Source: an uncultured Spartobacteria bacterium (GTDB taxonomy: Bacteria > Verrucomicrobiota > Verrucomicrobiia > Chthoniobacterales > JAATET01). From it: a stretch of 64,000 bases of DNA. The notes below the pieces were generated by a model. That model was not told the origin of the DNA. It searched no databases and saw only the letters and a program-made list of their open reading frames with translations. Position 1 is the first letter of the stretch. Every line of letters begins with the position of its first letter. Of this stretch, positions 25,957 through 35,199 are shown one piece after another. The position numbers and the translations under genes were made by a program. The stretch is from contig CALLUD010000006.1 of assembly GCA_938011325.1 (NCBI GenBank), positions 186,001 through 250,000 of the forward strand, given 5' to 3'.

Positions 25957-26871
25957 ATGGACTATCACGTTCCCGTCCTCGCCGATGAGGTGGTCACCTT
26001 CCTGCGTCCCGCCCCCGGCATCCTCTTCCTCGACGGCACCCTTGGCGGCGGCGGCCATGCCGAGCGCCTGCTTCAGGCCGGCGCCCGTGTCATCGGGCTC
26101 GACCGCGACGCCGAGGCCCTCGCCTTCGCCACGGAGCGACTCGCGCCATTCGCCCATCGACTCACCGTCCGCCAGGCCAACTACGCCGACGCGCCCGCGG
26201 TGCTCGACGAACTCGGCATCGACAGGATCGGGGGCGCGCTCATCGACATCGGTGTTTCCTCCCACCAGCTCGACACGCCGGAGCGCGGATTCTCCATGCT
26301 TCACGACGGCCCGCTCGACATGCGAATGGGCGCCGACGCGCCGCGCACCGCCGCAGACATCATCAACCACGAGTCGCCGGAGGAACTGGTTCGAATCTTC
26401 CGCGAATACGGCGAGGAACAGGCCGCCAACCGCATCGCCTCCCACCTCGTCAAGCTGCGCCAGATCGCGCCTTTCGAAACCACCGGCCAGCTTGCCGACG
26501 CCGTGAGCGATGTCGTCCCGCGGTCCGGCCGGCGCCACCCCGCCACCCGCGTCTTTCAAGCCCTTCGCATTGCCGTCAACGACGAGCTCGGCTCGCTGCA
26601 ACGCGGCCTCGAAGCCATCAGCTCCCGGCTGGCCCGCGGCGCACGCTTCGGCGTCATCACGTTTCACTCGCTCGAGGACCGCATCGTGAAGCGCTACTTC
26701 CGGCATCGCAGCTCGGAATGGATCGACCGTCCCGAATGGCCCGAGCCGAAGCGCAATCCGGACCACATCTTTCGCCTCCTCACTCCCCACCCCATCGACC
26801 CGTGCCCGGACGAGGTGGAGGCCAACCCACGGGCACGCAGCGCAAAACTCCGCATCGTGGAGCACATCTGA
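25957..26871 (+). CDS. rsmH: 16S rRNA (cytosine(1402)-N(4))-methyltransferase
   Basis: A 304-residue protein (MraW) that methylates C1402 in the decoding centre of 16S rRNA. The start at 25957 gives MDYHVPVLADEVVTFL, the standard RsmH N-terminus; an ATG at 25888 in the same frame adds 23 unrelated residues and would overlap the preceding small ORF. The SAM-binding loop is FLDGTLGGGGHAERLL and the catalytic/substrate regions are GALIDIGVSSHQLDTPERGFS and GVITFHSLEDRIVKRYFR. The C-terminus (NPRARSAKLRIVEHI) matches the family end. It precedes the ftsL-like gene by 6 bases. Confidence 0.93.
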   Translation: MDYHVPVLADEVVTFLRPAPGILFLDGTLGGGGHAERLLQAGARVIGLDRDAEALAFATERLAPFAHRLTVRQANYADAPAVLDELGIDRIGGALIDIGVSSHQLDTPERGFSMLHDGPLDMRMGADAPRTAADIINHESPEELVRIFREYGEEQAANRIASHLVKLRQIAPFETTGQLADAVSDVVPRSGRRHPATRVFQALRIAVNDELGSLQRGLEAISSRLARGARFGVITFHSLEDRIVKRYFRHRSSEWIDRPEWPEPKRNPDHIFRLLTPHPIDPCPDEVEANPRARSAKLRIVEHI

Positions 26872-26877
26872 CCCGCC

Positions 26878-27258
26878 ATGAACGCCACGCGACGCACCAA
26901 ATCGATCAATCCGCTTCAGCTCTCCCGCATCGCCTTCTACCTGCTCGTTGCCGTCACCGCCGGCGGCGCGGGCATTTGCTATGTCTCGTTGAAAAACACC
27001 CAGCACACGCTGGGCCAGCGCGTCCGGGAGACGGAGCGCCAGCTTCGGGAGTATCGCGCCCGAAATCAGGACTACGCCACGCGCATCACCAGCCTCTCGT
27101 CGCGCATGGCGCTCCAGCGCAAGCTCGAGTCCGGTTTCATTGCGATGATCCCCGTGCAGGCGACCTCCATCGCCCGCCTCACTCCGCCGGAAGTCGCCAC
27201 GGATGACGGCGTGCTGCGCACGGCTTCCACCTCCACCAATCCTCTGCCGCGTCCGTGA
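26878..27258 (+). CDS. FtsL-like division protein
   Basis: A 126-residue protein with a short basic N-terminus, one membrane segment (ISRIAFYLLVAVTAGGAGICYVSL, about residues 15-38) and a following charged coiled coil (NTQHTLGQRVRETERQLREYRARNQDYATRI). This topology, and the gene's place between rsmH and ftsI, identify it as the FtsL-type component that forms a complex with FtsB and FtsQ; sequence similarity is low, as usual. The stop overlaps the ftsI start as GTGA at 27255. Confidence 0.7.
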   Translation: MNATRRTKSINPLQLSRIAFYLLVAVTAGGAGICYVSLKNTQHTLGQRVRETERQLREYRARNQDYATRITSLSSRMALQRKLESGFIAMIPVQATSIARLTPPEVATDDGVLRTASTSTNPLPRP

Positions 27259-29030
27259 GGTGGAATGCCCATAGTCGCATCATTATCGCCGCTGCCACGA
27301 TCGGGCTTATTTTCACCGGATTCTCAGCGCGACTGATTCATCTCGGAGTCAATCAGCACGCGGAATACTCCGCACTCGCCGCCTCGAAGAACTCGATCCG
27401 CCAGACGCTGCGCGCCAAGCGCGGGCTGATCTCGGACCGCAACGGAGAAATCCTCGCGGAAAACATGCCCGTGGCGACCGCCTTCGCCGACGGCACGCAC
27501 ATCGAGAATCCCGAGGCCGTCGCGCGTGTCGCCGCGCCGTTTCTCGAGATGGATCCCGAGGTGCTGAGGAAAAAAATCGCGGGCGCCGTCGAGCGGCAGG
27601 ACCGCTACGTCGTGCTTCGCCACGAGGTTCCGGCCGAGTTCACCTTTGAGCTCACCCGGGCGATGGAAAAGGCGGGCCTGCGCGGCATCTACTTCAACGC
27701 CGACAGCGTGCGCGTGCATCCAAATGGCTCCATGCTCTGCCACGTCGTCGGATTCCTGAATCACGAGCGGCGCGGCGTGCAGGGCATCGAGCTCTCGATG
27801 GAGGAATACCTCCGCGGGCAGGACGGCTTCCGCCACATCGAGCGCGACCGCAAGGGCCGCGAAATCGTGGTCTATCGCGGGCAGGAACGCGAGCCGCGCG
27901 ACGGCCTCAACGTCCAGCTCACGATCGACATGGGCCTGCAGGCGATCGTCGAGGAGGAACTCGACAACGCCTTCAAGGAGCTCAAGCCCGACAACGCGGT
28001 CGCCGTGATGGTCAATCCCAAAACGGGCGAAGTCCTGGCGATGGCCACACGACCCGCCTTCGAGCCGGATGCCCTTGGGGACGCCACCCCCGAGCAAATG
28101 AAGAACCGCGCGATCATCGACATGGTCGAGCCGGGCTCCACGTTCAAGATCGTCGTCGCTGCCGCCGCGCTGAACGAAGGCATCGTCGACACCGAAACGC
28201 TCATCAACTGCGAAGGCGGTCGCTTCGCCTACGGCGGTCGCATTCTTCGCGACCACCACGGTTACGGAATGATGACCGTTCACAACATCCTCATGAAGTC
28301 GTCGAACATCGGTTCGGCGAAGCTCGCGCTGAAGATGGGCGACGAGACGTTTTACGAATACGTGAAGCGCTTCGGCTTCGGCGAGCGCACCGGCATCGAG
28401 CTGCCCGGCGAGATCGCCGGCCTCGTGCATCCGCCCGCCCGCTGGGACAAGCTCACCATCACGCGCATGCCGATGGGCCATGCCGTCGCCGTCACTCCGC
28501 TCCAGATCGTCATGGCCATGAGCGTCATCGCCAATGGCGGCAAGCTGATGGCGCCGCACATCATCAAATCGCTCTCCGACAGCTCCGGGAAGGTCATTCA
28601 GGAATTCAAGCCGACCGTCGTCCGCGAGGTCGTCAATCCGCAGACCGCCGCAATCGTCAGCCGCGCGCTCGTCGACGTCGTGAGTCCGAAGGGCACCGCG
28701 ATTCTCGCCAAGGTCGATGGCTTCCAGGTCGCGGGCAAAACCGGCACCGCGGAGAAGGTCAACCCCGCCGGCGGCTACTACGATGGCAAATACGTGGTTT
28801 CGTTCGTCGGATACATGCCCGCCGAGGATCCGGCATTCGTCTGCCTCGTGCTCGTCGACAATCCGAGCATTCCCTCGCATCTCAATTACGGCGGCCTTGT
28901 CTCCGCGCCCATTTTCTCCCGCATCGCCGAGCGCGCCGCGCGGTATCTCGACATTCAACCGGTGATGCGCGCCGAGCCCGTCACCGAGGTGGCCGCCAAT
29001 CAATCGGAAAGGAGCACCACCACCCGATGA
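27255..29030 (+). CDS. ftsI: Peptidoglycan D,D-transpeptidase FtsI (PBP3)
   Basis: A 591-residue class B penicillin-binding protein with an N-terminal membrane anchor (IIIAAATIGLIFTGFSARLIHLG). The dimerisation domain begins RQTLRAKRGLISDRNGEILAENM. Catalytic motifs: SxxK in VEPGSTFKIV (about residue 296), SxN in MKSSNIGSAKLAL (about 348) and KTGT in VAGKTGTAEK (about 495). It crosslinks septal peptidoglycan. Start is the GTG at 27255, overlapping the ftsL-like stop. No C-terminal PASTA domain is present. The stop overlaps the murE start (ATGA). Confidence 0.92.
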   Translation: MRWNAHSRIIIAAATIGLIFTGFSARLIHLGVNQHAEYSALAASKNSIRQTLRAKRGLISDRNGEILAENMPVATAFADGTHIENPEAVARVAAPFLEMDPEVLRKKIAGAVERQDRYVVLRHEVPAEFTFELTRAMEKAGLRGIYFNADSVRVHPNGSMLCHVVGFLNHERRGVQGIELSMEEYLRGQDGFRHIERDRKGREIVVYRGQEREPRDGLNVQLTIDMGLQAIVEEELDNAFKELKPDNAVAVMVNPKTGEVLAMATRPAFEPDALGDATPEQMKNRAIIDMVEPGSTFKIVVAAAALNEGIVDTETLINCEGGRFAYGGRILRDHHGYGMMTVHNILMKSSNIGSAKLALKMGDETFYEYVKRFGFGERTGIELPGEIAGLVHPPARWDKLTITRMPMGHAVAVTPLQIVMAMSVIANGGKLMAPHIIKSLSDSSGKVIQEFKPTVVREVVNPQTAAIVSRALVDVVSPKGTAILAKVDGFQVAGKTGTAEKVNPAGGYYDGKYVVSFVGYMPAEDPAFVCLVLVDNPSIPSHLNYGGLVSAPIFSRIAERAARYLDIQPVMRAEPVTEVAANQSERSTTTR

Positions 29031-30514
29031 GCTGGAATCTTTCCGCACTGCTCGCGAAATCCGACGTGCATCCGCCGCCGGGATCGGATGGCGTGCGCAT
29101 CAACTCCCTCTGCTACGACTCCCGCCGCGCCTCGGCGGGCGCGCTCTTTTTTGCGCTTCCCGGCGTGCAGGCCGACGGCGCGGCTTTTGCGCGTTCCGCC
29201 GTGGAAAACGGCGCCTCCGCGGTCGTCGCGGTCCCGGACATTCCGGATCTCGGCGTCCCGCTCGCCCGCGTGCCCGACGCCCGCGCCGCCATGGCCGACG
29301 TCGCCCGCACTTTCTTTGGCAATCCCGGCGAGGCGCTCCGCGCGGTCGGCATCACCGGCACGAACGGCAAGACGACCACGTCACTGCTCGTCAAACACAT
29401 CCTCGACACGCTCCACCTCCACTGCGGGCTCATCGGCACCATCCGCTACGTCGTTGGCGACGAAAGCCGCCCCGCCTCGCGCACGACTCCCGAATCCGTC
29501 GACGTGCAGGACCTGCTCGCGCAAATGGTCGCCGCGGGAAATCGCTCCGTCGCGATGGAGGTCTCCAGCCACGCGCTGGTTCAGCATCGCGTGCGCGGCA
29601 TCGAGTGGGACGCCGCCGTCTTCACGAACCTCACGCAGGACCACCTCGACTACCACAAGACGATGGACGCCTACTTCGACGCGAAGGCGCTCCTCTTCGA
29701 GCGAATGTTCGAGCAAAAGTCCCGTCGCGGGAAGAGCATCATCAACTGCGACGACCGCTTTGGTGTCCGCCTCATCGAGCGGCTTCCAAAGGCCGCCCGC
29801 CCGCTCACCTTCGGCATGGGAGTGCGCGCCGACTTCCGCGCGATCGATCCCCGCTCCGACGTCCACGGCACCCAGTTCAAGCTCGAGGCCAAGGGTCGCC
29901 AGTATCTCGTGCGCACGCCCCTCATCGGGCGGTTCAACGTTTACAATTCCCTCGCCGCGCTCGCCTGCGCCTCATCGCTGGGACTGGAGCTGCGCGCGGC
30001 CGTGCAGGCGCTCGCCAGCGCACCACAGGTTCCCGGCCGGCTCGAGCGCGTGCCCGCACGCCGGAACTTCACGGTTTATGTCGATTACGCTCATACGGAC
30101 GACGCCTTAACCAATGTCCTGAGCACGCTTCGCGAACTACGGCCCCGGCGGCTGCTCGTTGTCTTCGGATGCGGCGGCGACCGGGACCGCGCGAAGCGCC
30201 CTCTCATGGCCCGGGCCGCCGGGCAACTCGCCGACTACGCGATCATCACCTCCGACAACCCCCGCACCGAGGACCCCGGGAAAATCATCGCCGACATCGT
30301 GGCCGGCATGCCCGCCACCGGTTACGAAACGATCACGGACCGGAAGGCTGCGATCTATCGTGCCATCGAACTCGCCGACCGCGGCGACATCGTTCTCATC
30401 GCGGGAAAAGGCCACGAGAATTACCAGGAAATCAACGGCAGGCGCACTCCGTTCGACGATGTGTCGGTCGCCCGCAACGCCATCGCGGCAAAACCCGTGG
30501 AGATCGACGATTAA
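29027..30514 (+). CDS. murE: UDP-MurNAc-tripeptide ligase, probably meso-DAP adding
   Basis: A 495-residue Mur ligase. The ATP site is VGITGTNGKTTTSLLVKHIL near residue 110. The C-terminal substrate motif reads TSDNPRTEDPGKII near residue 410; DNPR is the known signature of meso-diaminopimelate-adding enzymes, so the peptidoglycan is of the mDAP type. The lysine residue of the central domain and the Asp-binding pattern TTPESVDVQDLLAQMV are present. The gene overlaps ftsI by four bases and precedes murF by 3 bases. Confidence 0.94.
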   Translation: MSWNLSALLAKSDVHPPPGSDGVRINSLCYDSRRASAGALFFALPGVQADGAAFARSAVENGASAVVAVPDIPDLGVPLARVPDARAAMADVARTFFGNPGEALRAVGITGTNGKTTTSLLVKHILDTLHLHCGLIGTIRYVVGDESRPASRTTPESVDVQDLLAQMVAAGNRSVAMEVSSHALVQHRVRGIEWDAAVFTNLTQDHLDYHKTMDAYFDAKALLFERMFEQKSRRGKSIINCDDRFGVRLIERLPKAARPLTFGMGVRADFRAIDPRSDVHGTQFKLEAKGRQYLVRTPLIGRFNVYNSLAALACASSLGLELRAAVQALASAPQVPGRLERVPARRNFTVYVDYAHTDDALTNVLSTLRELRPRRLLVVFGCGGDRDRAKRPLMARAAGQLADYAIITSDNPRTEDPGKIIADIVAGMPATGYETITDRKAAIYRAIELADRGDIVLIAGKGHENYQEINGRRTPFDDVSVARNAIAAKPVEIDD

Positions 30515-30517
30515 ACC

Positions 30518-31873
30518 ATGGACCCGCTCCCACTTTCCACCATCGCGGAACTTTGCGGCGGGACTGTGACTCCCGGCAGCGAATCGCTCGTGGTTTCGTC
30601 GATCTCGAAGGACACCCGCACCATTGCGCGCGGCGATCTGTATCTCGCACTCCGCGGCGCAAACTTCGATGGAAACGAATTTGTCGAAAAGGCCGCAGCC
30701 GCAGGCGCCGCAGCCGCGATCGTCGATCGTGACATCACTGCGCCGGAGGGATTCGCCTTGATCCGCGTTCAGGACGGACAGGCCGCCCTGGAAAAGCTCG
30801 CCGCCGAGTGGCGCGATCGTCTCACAGCCCGCGTCGTTGCCATCACCGGCAGCAGCGGCAAGACGAGCACCAAGGAATTCACCGCCGCCGTGCTGTCGTC
30901 ACGGCTGAAGGTCACGAGCACCGTCGGCAACCTCAACAACCACATCGGCCTGCCGCTTACCATTCTTCGCGCCTCGCAGTCCGACCAGGCCGCGGTCTGG
31001 GAAATCGGCATGAACCATCCCGGCGAGATTGCTCCGCTCGCAAAACTCGCCCGCCCCGACGCCGGGATCATCACGAACATCGGCATCGCCCACATCGAGT
31101 TTTTCGAAAACCGCGACGGCATCGCCACCGAGAAATCCGAGCTCGCCCGCATGGTCCACCCGGACGGCGCCGTCATCTTCCCCGCCGAGGACGACTACGC
31201 CAGCTACATCGCCGAGCGCGCGACAAACCGCCGCCTGATCCGCTGCGGCCTCGGCATGGCCGACGTCACCGCGACGAACCTCGAGCAGACCTCCACAGGC
31301 ACCGCATTTACCATCCGGGCATTCGGAGAATCCGCTCCAACCGAGATCGCCATCCCCGGCGAGCACATGGTTCGCAACGCATTGCTCGCCGTCGCCGCAG
31401 GCCTCGACTTCGGCCTCTCCCTCGAGGAGTGCGCCGAGGGGCTGCGCCGCGCTCGCCTCAGTGGCGGTCGCCTTGAGCAGAAAACGATTCGCGGAGTGCG
31501 GTTCCTCGACGACTCCTACAACGCCAATCCCGATTCCATGACCGCGGCGCTTCGCACGCTGCGCTCCATGGCGGCCAACGGACGACGCATCGCCGTGCTC
31601 GGGCGCATGGGAGAACTCGGCGCCCACGCGGAGGACGGCTACCGGCGTGTCGGCAAAACCGTCGCGGAGTCGGCACAGGCTCTCATTGCCGTCGGTCCGG
31701 AGACGGCGCCGCTTCGCGACGAGGCTGCCGCCGCAGGTTTGCACGAGATTCACGAGGTCGAAACACCGCGCGAGGCCGCCCAGGTTCTTCGCAACATCGT
31801 GCACGAAGGGGACATCGTCCTCGTGAAAGGCAGTCGCGCCGCCCGAATGGAAACCGTGATCGGAGAATTCTGA
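30518..31873 (+). CDS. murF: UDP-MurNAc-tripeptide D-alanyl-D-alanine ligase
   Basis: A 451-residue Mur ligase that adds D-Ala-D-Ala to the UDP-MurNAc-tripeptide. ATP loop VVAITGSSGKTSTKEFTAAVL near residue 110, followed by TVGNLNNHIGLPLTIL, which is a MurF-typical stretch. Later FLDDSYNANPDSMTAALRTL and GRMGELGAHAEDGYRRVGKTV are family blocks. It follows murE by 3 bases and abuts mraY with no gap. Confidence 0.93.
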   Translation: MDPLPLSTIAELCGGTVTPGSESLVVSSISKDTRTIARGDLYLALRGANFDGNEFVEKAAAAGAAAAIVDRDITAPEGFALIRVQDGQAALEKLAAEWRDRLTARVVAITGSSGKTSTKEFTAAVLSSRLKVTSTVGNLNNHIGLPLTILRASQSDQAAVWEIGMNHPGEIAPLAKLARPDAGIITNIGIAHIEFFENRDGIATEKSELARMVHPDGAVIFPAEDDYASYIAERATNRRLIRCGLGMADVTATNLEQTSTGTAFTIRAFGESAPTEIAIPGEHMVRNALLAVAAGLDFGLSLEECAEGLRRARLSGGRLEQKTIRGVRFLDDSYNANPDSMTAALRTLRSMAANGRRIAVLGRMGELGAHAEDGYRRVGKTVAESAQALIAVGPETAPLRDEAAAAGLHEIHEVETPREAAQVLRNIVHEGDIVLVKGSRAARMETVIGEF

Positions 31874-32983
31874 ATGCTCTACTACCTCTACGAACTCAGC
31901 GACAAACTCTCCGGCGACATCGCGACGGCGTTGAACGTGTTTCAATACATTACGTTCCGTTCGATCAGCGCGGCCGTGACGTCGTTCCTCCTCTGCCTGC
32001 TGTTCGGGAACTTCGTCATTCGCAAGTTGATCTCGCTGAAGTTCGGCCAGCCGATTCGCACGAAGGAGGAAGTCAACAAGCTGTTCGACCTCCACGGCGC
32101 GAAGAAGGGCACGCCGACCATGGGTGGCATCCTGATTCTCGGGTCCGTCGTCATCTCCTCGATTCTCTGGGCCCGCCCGACGAGTCCGTTTGTGTGGGTC
32201 GTCCTCATCTCGACGCTCTTTCTCGGCGGCATCGGCTTCTACGATGACTGGCAGAAAGTCGCGAAAAAGAGCTCCGACGGCATCAGCAGCCGCATGAAGT
32301 TCGGTCTGCAATGTCTTCTCGCCGCGGGTTTCACCTGGTTCTTCTGGCGCGATCCGGAGCTCTGGCAGCGCGCGCAGGAGCTCTACATTCCGTTCCTCAA
32401 GGATCCGATCAATCTCGGATTCGTCGCGTTCATCCTCTACCTGCTCGTCATCGTCGGCACGTCAAACGCGGTCAACCTCACCGACGGCCTCGACGGGCTG
32501 GCGGCCGGTTGCAGCACCACCGTCGCCGCGACCTACGGCGCGCTCGCCTACGTCGCCGCCACCGCACCCGCCGCGCGCTATCTTCAAATTCCGAACGTGC
32601 CCGATGCCGGTGAACTCACCGTTCTCTGCATGGCTCTCGCCGGCGCATGCCTCGGGTTCCTGTGGTGGAACTGCCACCCGGCCCGCGTGTTCATGGGCGA
32701 CACGGGTTCGCTCGCGATCGGCGGCATGCTCGGCGCGGTCGCCATTTGCACAAAGCAGGAGCTGCTTCTCGTCATCGTCGGCGGCGTGTTCGTCATCGAG
32801 GCCGGCTCCGTGATTCTGCAGGTCGCCAGCTTCAAGACCACCGGCAAGCGCATCTTCAGGATGTCCCCCATCCATCACCACTTTGAACTCAGCGGCTGGA
32901 AGGAAAGCACCGTCATCGTGCGGTTCTGGATCATGTCGATCCTCTTCGCGCTGCTCGGCCTCGCCACGTTGAAACTCCGATGA
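31874..32983 (+). CDS. mraY: Phospho-MurNAc-pentapeptide transferase
   Basis: A 369-residue polytopic membrane enzyme that attaches phospho-MurNAc-pentapeptide to undecaprenyl phosphate to form lipid I. About ten hydrophobic segments. Catalytic and binding motifs: KKGTPTMGGILILGSVVIS near residue 77, GFYDDWQKVAKKSSDG (Asp-rich motif), NAVNLTDGLDGLAAGC and PARVFMGDTGSLAIGG, and the C-terminal HHHFELSGWKE. Start ATG directly after murF stop. The stop overlaps murD start (ATGA). Confidence 0.95.
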   Translation: MLYYLYELSDKLSGDIATALNVFQYITFRSISAAVTSFLLCLLFGNFVIRKLISLKFGQPIRTKEEVNKLFDLHGAKKGTPTMGGILILGSVVISSILWARPTSPFVWVVLISTLFLGGIGFYDDWQKVAKKSSDGISSRMKFGLQCLLAAGFTWFFWRDPELWQRAQELYIPFLKDPINLGFVAFILYLLVIVGTSNAVNLTDGLDGLAAGCSTTVAATYGALAYVAATAPAARYLQIPNVPDAGELTVLCMALAGACLGFLWWNCHPARVFMGDTGSLAIGGMLGAVAICTKQELLLVIVGGVFVIEAGSVILQVASFKTTGKRIFRMSPIHHHFELSGWKESTVIVRFWIMSILFALLGLATLKLR

Positions 32984-34296
32984 TTCACAGCGGCAAAAGT
33001 GCAATCGTGCTCGGCCTCGGCCACAGTGGCGAGGCGGCCGCCGCCCTGCTCAAGGAGGAGGGCGCGCGCGTGACCGTTGCCGACAGCGGCGACACTCCCG
33101 CGCTTCGCGAAAAGGCCTCGCGCCTCGAAAGACTGGGGATCCGCACGCTGCTGGGAGCCGAGGCGGACACCGATCCGCAGCATTACGATCTCTGCGTTCT
33201 CAGCCCCGGCATCGATCCCATCGTGCCGCTCGTGCAGAACGTGCTCGCGAAGAAAATTCCCGTCATTGGCGAGCTGGAGCTGGCCTACCAGGAATGCACC
33301 TGCCCCTGCGTGGCGATCACGGGCACCAATGGCAAGACGACCACCACCGAGCTCACCACGCAGATGCTGCAACGTTGCGGAGTCCGCACCATGGCGAGCG
33401 GCAACATCGGCCTGCCCTTCGCCACCGCCGTGCGGCAAAGCCACGAGCTCGACGTGATGGTGCTCGAGACGAGTTCCTTCCAGCTCGAGACGATCCGGCA
33501 TTTCCGCCCGCACGTCGCCGTGTGGCTGAACCTCAGCGCCAATCACCTCGACCGCTATCGCGACATCGAGGAATACCGCACCGCGAAACTTCGCATCTTC
33601 GAGCAGCAGACGGCCGACGATTTCGCTGTCGTGAATGCCCGCGACGAGCTGCCGCCGCTGAAGGCCCGCAAGCTCACGTTCAGCGCCTACACACCCGACG
33701 CGGACTTCACCCTGCAGGGCTCCACAATTCTCTTCCGAGGCACGCCGATCATCGATCAATCGGAAACCAGGCTGCACGGAATCCACAATGCCGAGAATCT
33801 GATGGCCGCCTTCGCCGTCGGCCACGCACTGAACATCGACTTCCCCGGCATGGCACGGAGCGTGCGCGATTACACGCCGCCGTCGCATCGATGCGAGTTT
33901 GTGCGCGATCTCAACGGCGTCCGCTGGATCAACGACTCAAAAGCCACCAACCTCGACGCGATGCAGAAGGCGATTCTCTCGCAGGATCGTCCGCTCGTGC
34001 TCATCGCCGGCGGCAAGGACAAGGGATTCGAGTTTGATGACATCGCGCCGCTCGTAAAGGAACGCGTCCGCTGCGCGGTTCTCATTGGCGAAATGAAGGA
34101 ACGCATTGCCCGGTCCTGGGCGGACACGCCCACGAAATGCGCCGCGACCCTCGAGGAAGCCGTCGCTCTCGCGCGTGCGGAGGCAAGGCAGGGTGATGTC
34201 GTCCTGTTTTCCCCGGGCACGTCGTCGTTCGACATGTTCCGCAACTACGGCGAGCGCGGCAACCAGTTCAAAGCAATCGTCCAGTCACTCTCTTAA
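32980..34296 (+). CDS. murD: UDP-MurNAc-L-alanine:D-glutamate ligase
   Basis: A 438-residue Mur ligase that adds D-glutamate. The N-terminal Rossmann-like UDP-binding domain starts KSAIVLGLGHSGEAAAALL. ATP loop VAITGTNGKTTTTELTTQML near residue 107; the acidic motif VMVLETSSFQLETIRHFRP and the family block RWINDSKATNLDAM follow. Length and order agree with MurD. Overlaps mraY by 4 bases; the LysM gene begins 20 bases later. Confidence 0.94.
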   Translation: MIHSGKSAIVLGLGHSGEAAAALLKEEGARVTVADSGDTPALREKASRLERLGIRTLLGAEADTDPQHYDLCVLSPGIDPIVPLVQNVLAKKIPVIGELELAYQECTCPCVAITGTNGKTTTTELTTQMLQRCGVRTMASGNIGLPFATAVRQSHELDVMVLETSSFQLETIRHFRPHVAVWLNLSANHLDRYRDIEEYRTAKLRIFEQQTADDFAVVNARDELPPLKARKLTFSAYTPDADFTLQGSTILFRGTPIIDQSETRLHGIHNAENLMAAFAVGHALNIDFPGMARSVRDYTPPSHRCEFVRDLNGVRWINDSKATNLDAMQKAILSQDRPLVLIAGGKDKGFEFDDIAPLVKERVRCAVLIGEMKERIARSWADTPTKCAATLEEAVALARAEARQGDVVLFSPGTSSFDMFRNYGERGNQFKAIVQSLS

Positions 34297-34316
34297 GAAA
34301 CAACCAGCCAGAAACC

Positions 34317-35192
34317 ATGAAAATAAAACTGCCACCGAGAAAGAAGGGCCCCGCTCCCATGCGACCGCCCCGTCTCAAACTCAAAGCCAGCGTCGCGCGC
34401 TCGCGTCGCGCCCCGGTGATCGAAGAGGACGATGACGACCTCTACGACGAACCGGAACCGAACATGAAGCTCTCCCACGCGTTTGTCGTGGTGCTTGTGC
34501 TTCACGTGATCGCCGTCGCGGGCGTCTTCGCGTTCAACACGATCAAGGCGCGCCAGGATCAGATGTTCGCCGCCGCTGATGCAAAAGCCGCCGCTCCGCA
34601 AGCCGCGGAAGCCGAGGTCGCACCGGCCGCTGCTCCGGTTGCATCGGCCGAGCCGCGCCCGCTCACGACGGCCCCCGGACTGCCGGAAGCCACCGCTGCG
34701 GCTCCCGCCCCGGCGCAGGCTCCTGCTCCGAGGACCGCGGAGGTTGCCAGCGCACCGGCCAGTCCGGTTGCGGGCACCATCCACGAAGTGAAGGCCGGCG
34801 AGACGCTCACGCGCATCTCTGCGCAATACGGCGTCAGCGTCGCAGCCATCCAGGAAGCCAACGGCATCGACGATCCCACGAAGATTCGCGTCGGCACCCA
34901 GCTCACGATCCCGAAGGCTGGCGAATCCGCACCGGCTCCCGTGGCGAAGACAAATGCCCCTGCGGAAACCAAGCCCGCCGCTCCGGCAGCCGAGCCGAAG
35001 ACCAGCGCCCCCGCGGCCGCTTCGGCGGTCACCGACTCGGGCAAGGTCTACGAGGTCGTGAAGGGCGACAATCCCGTGACGATCGCGAAGAAGTTCAACG
35101 TGAGCTACGACGCGCTCATGGAGCTCAACGGAATCACCGATCCGCGGAAGTTGCAGATCGGTCAGAAACTGAAGATCCCGGCCGGCAACTAG
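34317..35192 (+). CDS. Membrane-anchored protein with two LysM domains
   Basis: A 291-residue protein. The basic N-terminus (40 residues) and an acidic patch (EEDDDDLYDEPEP) are cytoplasmic; a membrane segment (residues 58-75, FVVVLVLHVIAVAGVFAF) follows. Then comes a long Ala/Pro-rich linker and two LysM peptidoglycan-binding modules (HEVKAGETLTRISAQYGVSVAAIQEAN around 158, and YEVVKGDNPVTIAKKFNVSYDALMELN around 244). It lies between murD and ftsW in the dcw cluster, an uncommon location. Role: an anchor between the membrane and the wall at the division site is plausible but not shown. Confidence 0.85.
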   Translation: MKIKLPPRKKGPAPMRPPRLKLKASVARSRRAPVIEEDDDDLYDEPEPNMKLSHAFVVVLVLHVIAVAGVFAFNTIKARQDQMFAAADAKAAAPQAAEAEVAPAAAPVASAEPRPLTTAPGLPEATAAAPAPAQAPAPRTAEVASAPASPVAGTIHEVKAGETLTRISAQYGVSVAAIQEANGIDDPTKIRVGTQLTIPKAGESAPAPVAKTNAPAETKPAAPAAEPKTSAPAAASAVTDSGKVYEVVKGDNPVTIAKKFNVSYDALMELNGITDPRKLQIGQKLKIPAGN

Positions 35193-35199
35193 CGAGCTC

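Noticed and set aside
27324..29048. A 574-residue minus-strand frame over ftsI
   Set aside because: Shadow of ftsI; no recognisable domain.
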